From Pleomorphomonas sp. T1.2MG-36 (GTDB lineage Bacteria; Pseudomonadota; Alphaproteobacteria; Rhizobiales; Pleomorphomonadaceae): DNA of 64,000 bases. Of this stretch, positions 58,061 to 64,000 are shown piece by piece (position 1 is the first letter of the stretch; every line of letters begins with the position of its first letter). The notes beneath the pieces are model-generated. The model saw only the letters and a list, made by a program, of their open reading frames with translations, made no database searches and was not told where the DNA came from. The position numbers and the translations under genes were made by a program. The stretch is from contig NZ_CATNLY010000023.1 in the NCBI RefSeq assembly GCF_950100655.1, positions 868,001-932,000 of the forward strand. The letters run 5' to 3'.

Positions 58061-58591
58061 ATGGCGTTGGTGACACCTCCGAGCGTCAGGGGCATGTTCA
58101 GGATGCAGACCGTCGATGTGCTGTTTCTGTGCGAAACCAACAGCGCGACCAGCCTGATGGCCGAAGCGCTGCTCAACCAGCGCGGTGACACGCGCATCCG
58201 CGCCTTCAGCGCCGGCAGCCGACCAGCCACGGCCCTGCTGCCGGAAGCCGCGCAGGCACTCACGCTGCGCGTCATACCGACCGATGGCCTGGAACCGAAG
58301 TCATGGGCCATATTCGCCCTGCCGGGTGGCCTTCGACCGCATATCGTAGTCGATCTTGCCACCGTGACCTGGACCGAGCCCGACTGCGCCCGTCTCGCCG
58401 AGTATGCGACGCTGCGCTGGCCCCTGCGCGATCCGGCACTGGTCGAGCGCAAGGCCGATCGCCGTGCCGTCACCGATACGGTGCTCAACGCCCTGCAGAC
58501 TCGAATCTCCGGCGAGCTGATGCGTCGTATCGACAGCGTCCGGCAGGCGATCGACAGCCAGCAGTCGCCGGCTTCGCGACAGTGGGCGTGA
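58061..58591 (+). CDS. Low-molecular-weight phosphatase/ArsC-like protein lacking the P-loop arginine
   Basis: 176 residues with the LMW-PTP/arsenate reductase fold. The active-site loop should read C-x5-R; here it is C-E-T-N-S-A-T-S (Cys24 kept, Arg replaced by Thr30). The distal Asp-Pro of the general-acid loop is kept (L-R-D-P-A). A long Arg- and Gln-rich C-terminal helix follows. Without the arginine, oxyanion binding should be poor, so it is probably not a normal phosphatase or arsenate reductase. Start at 58061 has AGACGGA ahead; 58103 or nearby Met codons are alternatives. Confidence 0.75.
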   Translation: MALVTPPSVRGMFRMQTVDVLFLCETNSATSLMAEALLNQRGDTRIRAFSAGSRPATALLPEAAQALTLRVIPTDGLEPKSWAIFALPGGLRPHIVVDLATVTWTEPDCARLAEYATLRWPLRDPALVERKADRRAVTDTVLNALQTRISGELMRRIDSVRQAIDSQQSPASRQWA

Positions 58592-58825
58592 CGAGCAACT
58601 AGGGAATCGGCCGCAATGGTGCGTGACGACGGACGACCGCTTGTCGTCGCGTGTCCCTTTGCGGCTTTTCATCGCGCTCTGCCTACTCAAATCCACGTTA
58701 ATTCAGCTAGTTAGCTCAATCTTCAGAACCTTCGGCGCGGACTTATTCTTTAAGCCGCATACCCTCTTGCGCTCCGACCGAACATCGTTATAGTGCGCGG
58801 CCACGAGCCGGGGTGCCGGCCGTGT

Positions 58826-58915
58826 GGAGAGGTGGCCGAGTGGTTTAAGGCGCACGCCTGGAACGCGTGTATAGGGGCAACCCTATCGAGGGTTCGAATC
58901 CCTCCTTCTCCGCCA
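58826..58915 (+). tRNA. tRNA-Ser (anticodon GGA)
   Basis: Cloverleaf read by eye: acceptor GGAGAGG pairs with CTTCTCC; D-arm GGCCGAGTGGTTTAAGGC; anticodon stem CACGC/GCGTG around CTGGAAC with anticodon GGA at 58860-58862; long variable arm TAGGG-GCAA-CCCTA, as in class II tRNAs; T-arm GAGGG-TTCGAAT-CCCTC; CCA encoded at the 3' end. Reads UCC/UCU serine codons. Confidence 0.95.
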
Positions 58916-59426
58916 TTATCGCAATCAAGCCATTCTCATTATTTCTCTTTCTTGTGGCGCCGGGGCTTTGCCGCGGGCCGCCATGGGCATGCGCCCAGCT
59001 CAGCCATGACAGACGGCCAACATGGTCTGCCGACCATCATGCACGGATCGGAATCGACCGCAGCCGATCGCCGCTGGAGGCCGAGCTTTTCGGGCCGGAC
59101 CCCGGCTAGCGGAGACACACCTGCGTCCCGTCAGGCGAAATGCGCGGACGGCGCAACATCGATCCGCCCAGGCGCAGTAAATCCGAGAGATCACGAATGT
59201 TATTTCCGACAATACGCACGGATCTCAGTTGTCCGAATTGTATCGAACGAGACTGCAAAAAACAGAAATAACATCGGCTCCGGCTTAACTAAAATACAGG
59301 GTTTATAGTTCAGCTTGACTACTTGCCATTGGTGGATGTTCGGCGGTTTCGCCCCCACCGTCGGATCGTTCTCGCGCCGGTGCCAGGCGGAGAAACCGGC
59401 ACCTCGGAAGTTTGGCCGGAGGTTTC
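58916..59426. other. 511-base gap between tRNA-Ser and chemoreceptor gene, with a widely spaced inverted repeat
   Basis: No gene is convincing. ATGTTATTTC (59197-59206) and GAAATAACAT (59265-59274) are perfect 10-base complements 58 bases apart in an AT-rich patch, probably in or near the promoter of the chemoreceptor. There is no integrase or repeat of the tRNA 3' end, so no sign of an island attachment site. Confidence 0.5.
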
Positions 59427-61415
59427 ATGTTCGATCGTCTGCGCATCATTTCCCGCATTGCCCTGATCTGTGGCGTCATGATCATTCCGGTTCTTACTTT
59501 CGGCACGATGTTCTTCGAACAGTCGCGGGAGCAAAGCCGGCAGACGGCGGCCGAGAAGAAGGGCATGGAGCATTACCGGCTGGGCTTTGCCCTGTGGGAA
59601 GCGCTGCTCGTCGAAGAGCGGGCACCGGGCGCCGCCATGTCGCAACCGGTTGCCGATTTGCGCAAGACCTATGCCGAGGCCGCGACGGCCTATGATGGCC
59701 TGCATGGCACGGAGAAGCTTTCGAAGGACTTCCTCGCCGCGGCCGAAGTGGGGCGCGGCAACGAAGCCAAGGTGACCGGCCTGGAGTTGCTCAACCTGGT
59801 GCGCAATGCGTCGGAGCTGACGCTCGATCCGAAGGCATCCAGCTACTATCTGATCGACGCGGCGACCCTGCAGATGCCGACCCTCTTGATGGCCTCCAGC
59901 AACCTCGGCGATCTCTTCGATCTCGCCAACCGTACCAAGGGTTTCATCACGCCGCAGCAACGCATCGATATCGTCAGCGCGCTGCACGACATCGACAATA
60001 GCGCCACCACCCTCGCCTACGACTTCCAGACCGGCTTGTCCGGGCTATCCGATGCGAAGGCCGCCGATCTCAAGACCAAGGCGACCAGCCTCGCCAAGGC
60101 GGCGGAGGCGTTTGCCGACAAGCTCAGACCGGCCGTGCAGACACTGGCTACCGGCAAGTTTCCCAAGGATCTCAACGCTGGCGTCGCCGACGCCAAGGCG
60201 GCGCTGCGCACCGAGACGCTGGCGCTCTGGCATCAGACGGAGGTCGAAGTGGGCACTCTTCTCGACGACCGCCTCAGTGGCCTCAGGTGGGCCTTTTACG
60301 GCAACCTCGCCATCATCGCCTTGATTTTGGCGGTTGCCGGCGTGCTTGCCTATGTCGTCACCCGCTCGATCTCCCGGCAACTGACGCGCCTTACCGGTGT
60401 TCTGGGTGATATCGAGACCGGCCGGTTCGATATCGAAATCCCCTATGCCGCTTTGCGGAACGAAATCGGCGCCATGGCGAAGAGTTTCGCCGTTTTCCGC
60501 GACGGCCTTGCCGAGGCCGAGCGCATGCGGCTCGAAAGAGAAGGCCAAAGCGCCGAGGCGATCCATGCCGCCGACCGCCGCATAAAGCTGGTGTCGGTCT
60601 TCACGGATCGGATGACCGCGCTGGCCGGGGCCTTCACCGCGTCGTCGGGCGAAGTGAACACCGCCGCCGAAGGCCTTTCGGCCAATGCGCGACACTCGGC
60701 CGACCGCACGGATGTGGTGAACACCGCAGCCGAGGAGGCATCGGTCAACGTCAATACCGTCGCCTCGGCGACGGAAGAACTGGCGGCCTCCATCGGCGAG
60801 ATCGCCGGCCAGGTTCGCAAGTCGGCCGAGGTCGCCGCCACTGCTGCCAATGACGCAACGCTGTCCGAACAAAGCATCGGCGCATTGTCGGCAGCGGCCG
60901 AGAAAATCGGCGACGTCGTCAGCCTGATCTCGGCGATCGCCGAACAAACCAATCTTCTGGCGCTCAATGCCACTATCGAGGCGGCACGGGCCGGCGAGGC
61001 AGGCAAGGGATTCGCGGTCGTGGCGTCTGAGGTGAAGCAGCTCGCTTCGCAAACCGCCAAGGCCACCGCCGACATCTCGCAGAAAATCGTCGAAATCCAG
61101 ACCCAGACCTCGACCTCGGTCGATGCCATCTCCCGCATCGTCAACACCGTTCGCTCGCTGGGCGACATCACCCAGGCCATCTCGGCCGCCGTCGAGCAAC
61201 AGGGTGTCGCGACCCGCGAGATCGCCGTCAATTGCCAGCGTGCCGCCGCCGGCGCCGGCGCGGTCACCGAGAATATCGGCGAAGTGGCTGCCGCCGTCGA
61301 CCTGACGGGCACGTCGGCCGGTCGGCTGACCAATCTCGCCCACGATCTTGCGCGCCGTGCCGAGGACCTCAATCAGGAGGTCGGCGCGTTCGCCGAGCAA
61401 CTGGCCGCCGCCTGA
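59427..61415 (+). CDS. Methyl-accepting chemotaxis protein
   Basis: 662 residues: helix 1 at about 8-30, a roughly 270-residue periplasmic helical sensor, helix 2 near 295-318, HAMP, and a signalling coiled coil with the hairpin tip [19 protein letters not shown]. No C-terminal CheR-tethering pentapeptide. Start at 59427 has GGAGG four bases ahead. Ligand unknown. Followed by a convergent two-component system. Confidence 0.92.
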   Translation: MFDRLRIISRIALICGVMIIPVLTFGTMFFEQSREQSRQTAAEKKGMEHYRLGFALWEALLVEERAPGAAMSQPVADLRKTYAEAATAYDGLHGTEKLSKDFLAAAEVGRGNEAKVTGLELLNLVRNASELTLDPKASSYYLIDAATLQMPTLLMASSNLGDLFDLANRTKGFITPQQRIDIVSALHDIDNSATTLAYDFQTGLSGLSDAKAADLKTKATSLAKAAEAFADKLRPAVQTLATGKFPKDLNAGVADAKAALRTETLALWHQTEVEVGTLLDDRLSGLRWAFYGNLAIIALILAVAGVLAYVVTRSISRQLTRLTGVLGDIETGRFDIEIPYAALRNEIGAMAKSFAVFRDGLAEAERMRLEREGQSAEAIHAADRRIKLVSVFTDRMTALAGAFTASSGEVNTAAEGLSANARHSADRTDVVNTAAEEASVNVNTVASATEELAASIGEIAGQVRKSAEVAATAANDATLSEQSIGALSAAAEKIGDVVSLISAIAEQTNLLALNATIEAARAGEAGKGFAVVASEVKQLASQTAKATADISQKIVEIQTQTSTSVDAISRIVNTVRSLGDITQAISAAVEQQGVATREIAVNCQRAAAGAGAVTENIGEVAAAVDLTGTSAGRLTNLAHDLARRAEDLNQEVGAFAEQLAAA

Positions 61416-61539
61416 CAAGCGGCATGCTACGAAGCGGATGGGGTTCCGGCGAGACGGAGACCGGTGGGCGACCACCATCTCGTACAAGGTTCCTCGCCCG
61501 GCCCGGCAGGGGCGGTTGTCCGCGAACCGTCACCGATAG

Positions 61540-63132
61540 TCAGCTCGTGGCGTCGGCGGCAGGCAGATCAAGGCGGAAGGCGGCTCCCCTCTCGCTGTCG
61601 GCAAGCTCCAGGCTACCCTTGTGGGTCGCCACCATGGCGCGCGCAATGGAAAGCCCCATGCCGGTGCCGCCGTCGGCCCGGCGCGTGGTGAAGAACGGAT
61701 CGAAGACACGCCCCCTGTTGGCCGGCGAGATGCCGGGACCATCGTCGGTCACGGACACGATCACCCGTCGCCCCTCGGACATTGTCGAGATGACGACATG
61801 GGCAGCCCCGGCCCGGATGGCGTTGTCGACGAGGTGGCAAAGAACCAGTGCCAGCGTTTCCGACGACATGGCGACGCGTCGGTCGGGATCGCCCTCCACC
61901 TTGAACTTCAATGCCGGTCGCCCTTCGCGAAGGGCGTCGATCACGTCGGCTGGCCGGCAGGTGCCGACGATGGGCATCGTCTCGGCACGGGCAAAATCGC
62001 GAAGACGAGCCACCAAGGCGCCGAGACGGTCGGCATTGTTCTGGATTCCAACGAGGAACTCCAGCCGTTGGGCCGGTGTCATGGTCGGTTCGGCGACATC
62101 GTCGACGAGCAACTCGGCAGCGCCGGAAATGGCCGTCAGCGGCGACTTCAGCTCATGGGAAACATGGGCGGCAAAGGTTGCCACATACTCCGAACGGGCG
62201 GCCAAACCGGCCGCCATATCGAGAAGGCTTTGCGAGAGCCGAGCGAACTCGGCCGTGCCATGGTGATCGAGGGGCTTCAGCGCGTCGCGGTCTCCATCGG
62301 CGATCGCCGTGGTGCGCGCGATCAGAGCCCGTACCGGCCGAATGATGGTCCGATGGAAGACGAAGCCGATGACCGACGTCGCGGCCAGTACGCTCAACAG
62401 GGCGAGCCCGGCCTTGTGACGCTCCTGGTAGAGTTGCTTGAGCGCGTTAGCCGGCGTGCGCGACGCATAGACGACGGCTGCCACGCGCCCGTCGACGGCA
62501 ACCGGCAGAGCGACGAACACGCGGATGTCCGCCCCTCGGCTGATCGAGTCGAGCGCGGGTATCGAGCGCTTGGAATTGCGCTGCCGCAGCACCGCCCGGT
62601 ACTCTCCCGCCAACGCGGCCGCCACCTCCGGCAAGCTCGCCAGCGACTTCCCGACCTCCTCGCCACCGGCCACGACCACTCCGTCAGCGTCGAGGATACG
62701 GAAGCCGGCAAGGGTCGTCGCCCGGATGGCCATCAATTCGGGGGCAAGGCGAAAGCCGAGATCGGCAAGGGGCGACGGACCGGCGACGGGCGTTGCGTCC
62801 GGCCGCTGAGGCAAAACCGTATCGGCCGCGAGATCGAGGCGGGGCAAGACGGGAGCGAGACCGTCCACGTCCGGCGTCCCCACCCGAACGACCGGCCCAA
62901 GCCGCAGGCCGGGAGGTGGATTGTCAGCCAGCTCGACACCGATCCGCGCGGCGACGGCGGCACTCTGGGCGATCAGCTCGCCTTCGGTCTGGCGGATCAG
63001 TTGATTGTCGTAGATGCGAAAGAAGATGACACTGCCGAGCGGAAGAGAGGCCACCAGCATCAGGACGCAGGCGATCACGAGACCAAGCCGCGGTCTCCAC
63101 TTTTGCCGCACGCGCGGCGCCGTCGCGCTCAC
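61540..63132 (-). CDS. Two-component sensor histidine kinase
   Basis: 530 residues: helix 1 (about 16-39), a periplasmic sensor of about 200 residues, helix 2 (about 242-262), HAMP-like linker, dimerisation box with His326 in H-V-S-H-E-L-K-S-P, N-box V-D-N-A-I-R-A-G, G boxes D-D-G-P-G-I-S and G-G-T-G-M-G-L-S. Overall resembles CreC-type kinases. Its ATG overlaps the response regulator stop by four bases. Signal unknown. Confidence 0.9.
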   Translation of the reverse strand: MSATAPRVRQKWRPRLGLVIACVLMLVASLPLGSVIFFRIYDNQLIRQTEGELIAQSAAVAARIGVELADNPPPGLRLGPVVRVGTPDVDGLAPVLPRLDLAADTVLPQRPDATPVAGPSPLADLGFRLAPELMAIRATTLAGFRILDADGVVVAGGEEVGKSLASLPEVAAALAGEYRAVLRQRNSKRSIPALDSISRGADIRVFVALPVAVDGRVAAVVYASRTPANALKQLYQERHKAGLALLSVLAATSVIGFVFHRTIIRPVRALIARTTAIADGDRDALKPLDHHGTAEFARLSQSLLDMAAGLAARSEYVATFAAHVSHELKSPLTAISGAAELLVDDVAEPTMTPAQRLEFLVGIQNNADRLGALVARLRDFARAETMPIVGTCRPADVIDALREGRPALKFKVEGDPDRRVAMSSETLALVLCHLVDNAIRAGAAHVVISTMSEGRRVIVSVTDDGPGISPANRGRVFDPFFTTRRADGGTGMGLSIARAMVATHKGSLELADSERGAAFRLDLPAADATS

Positions 63133-63827
63133 GATGCTGCCACGCAGGGGCCGAGCCGGAAGCCGACGCCGTGCACCGTTTCGATGACCGACGCACAGCC
63201 GGCAGCGCCAAGCTTGGCGCGGATGTTGCGGATGTGGCTGTCGACGGTGCGGTCCGATACGTGAATGGCGTCCGACCAGGCCTCCTCCAGGATCCGCTCG
63301 CGGTCGAACACCTGGTTCGGCCGGCTCATCAGCGCCCGAAGGATGGCGAACTCCTGGGCGGTGAGAGCCACAGAACGCTCGCCAACCATGGTACGATGTC
63401 CGTCGGGATCGAGCGAGACAACGCCCCGAGCGAGGCAGCGAACGTCGGAGGCGCCGGACCCGCGACTGCGTTTCAGAATGGCGGCGACGCGCGCCACCAG
63501 TTCGCGTGGCGAGAAGGGCTTGGTGACGTAGTCGTCGCCGCCGAGTTCAAGCCCGAGCACCCGGTCGATTTCCTCGTCGCGAGCCGACAGGAACAGGATC
63601 GGGACCTCGCTGGTCTTGCGGATTTCGCGGCAGGCGGCGAATCCGTCCATCTCCGGCATGCCGATGTCGAGGACGACGAGATCGGGAGCCTCCCTGAGAA
63701 ACAGGGAGAGGGCGGTCCGTCCGTCGCCGGCGGCGTGCGTTCGATGGCCGGCCTTTTCCAAGGCGAAGGTGATCACCGAGCGGATGGCGGGATCGTCATC
63801 GACCACCAGAATAAAAGCAGGCTGCAT
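63129..63827 (-). CDS. OmpR/PhoB-type response regulator
   Basis: 232 residues: receiver domain with acidic D10-D12, phospho-acceptor Asp54 in V-V-L-D-I-G-M-P-E-M-D-G and Lys103 in T-K-P-F, then a winged-helix DNA-binding domain (about 130-228) ending V-H-G-V-G-F-R. Resembles CreB. Start at 63827, seven bases after the stop of the preceding gene. Partner of the kinase downstream. Confidence 0.92.
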   Translation of the reverse strand: MQPAFILVVDDDPAIRSVITFALEKAGHRTHAAGDGRTALSLFLREAPDLVVLDIGMPEMDGFAACREIRKTSEVPILFLSARDEEIDRVLGLELGGDDYVTKPFSPRELVARVAAILKRSRGSGASDVRCLARGVVSLDPDGHRTMVGERSVALTAQEFAILRALMSRPNQVFDRERILEEAWSDAIHVSDRTVDSHIRNIRAKLGAAGCASVIETVHGVGFRLGPCVAAS

Positions 63828-63834
63828 GACGAGA

Positions 63835-64000
63835 TCACCGGGGTTGGGAAGCGGTCCATCGAGGCGCCTCGGACAGATAACGCCTGAGCCGCCAATCTGC
63901 AAAGCTCCAGGTGCGCCAGGTCTGTTGCCCTGCAAGCAGCTGATCGGCGGCCCGATCGCGCCAGTCGTCGAGGGAGACGCCGGTCCAGGCACCTTCGAAG
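63835..64000 (-). CDS. C-terminal fragment of an unidentified protein, cut by window edge
   Basis: A frame open to the window edge ends at TGA (63837-63835), seven bases before the response regulator start. The 54 visible residues (for example W-T-G-V-S-L-D-D-W-R-D-R and T-W-S-F-A-D-W-R-L-R-R-Y-L) have coding-like composition and many Trp and Asp, so it is probably the first gene of this operon. I do not recognise the family. Confidence 0.5.
   Translation of the reverse strand, partial: FEGAWTGVSLDDWRDRAADQLLAGQQTWRTWSFADWRLRRYLSEAPRWTASQPR

Noticed and set aside
58793..59308. 171-codon frame running through tRNA-Ser
   Set aside because: Overlaps the whole tRNA gene and has no coding signature downstream.
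58826..59426. Genomic island at tRNA-Ser
   Set aside because: No integrase, no repeat of the tRNA 3' end within the window; flanking genes are ordinary.

Overview
The window is high-GC DNA with short gaps and many ATGA/GTGA start-stop overlaps. Gene content (uninterrupted-looking sdhCDA then sdhB, rhizobial-type SdhC, a dmeRF pair, nosRZDFYLX with a Tat-type NosZ, ChvG/CreC-like sensor, rhizobial-style chemoreceptor) points to an alphaproteobacterium of the Hyphomicrobiales. A Pleomorphomonas-like genus is a guess only. I see no prophage, CRISPR array or plasmid replication gene; the only mobile element is one IS200-type insertion.

Layout. 1-8.1 kb: C-terminal part of tamB, two unrelated aldo/keto reductases, an ABC exporter half-transporter, and the Ni/Co resistance pair dmeR-dmeF behind a textbook C6-centred operator. 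8.5-9.1 kb: IS200/IS605-family element with end hairpins and a leader that can fold over the transposase ribosome-binding site. 9.1-17.7 kb: a catabolic locus for methylthioribose-type sugars: ATPase-permease-binding protein importer, divergent mtnK and mtnA, a SorC-type regulator, and a divergent class II aldolase. MtnK, MtnA and the aldolase are the three enzymes of the DHAP shunt; here they come with their own importer and regulator, and both divergent promoters share a TGTCAATTGTC motif.

17.7-30.9 kb, all on the minus strand: nitrous oxide respiration. nosRZDFYLX is preceded by pseudoazurin-nnrS; the two transcription units carry the same TTGnT-N5-TCACAA box about 90 bases before their start codons, consistent with FNR/Nnr-type control. 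Upstream lies a small secreted protein with exbB-exbD-tonB.

31.5-45.6 kb: a surface polysaccharide locus in two arms. The minus arm is a nine-gene chain with almost no gaps: Wzz-like, UDP-xylose synthase, GH10 xylanase, sugar transferase, polysaccharide deacetylase, Wzx-like flippase, Wzy/O-antigen-ligase-like protein, GT2, GT4. The plus arm is CelD-like acyltransferase, aldo/keto reductase, GMC oxidoreductase, WecG/TagA glycosyltransferase. A UDP-xylose maker next to a xylanase suggests a xylose-containing glycan with a built-in trimming enzyme.

45.8-53 kb: YbaK deacylase and DUF1737 protein; then an SbmA/YddA-like ABC transporter, GH3 glucosidase, PF10091/GH144-like glucanase and an alpha/beta hydrolase, none of the enzymes with a signal peptide: a possible import-and-digest system for beta-glucans. 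53.2-57.4 kb: sdhC-D-A, then an AT-richer lipoprotein gene wedged before sdhB, ending at a strong terminator. 57.5-64 kb: a tiny secreted peptide, a low-molecular-weight phosphatase homologue lacking its P-loop arginine, tRNA-Ser(GGA), a chemoreceptor, and a two-component system whose operon begins with a gene cut by the window edge.
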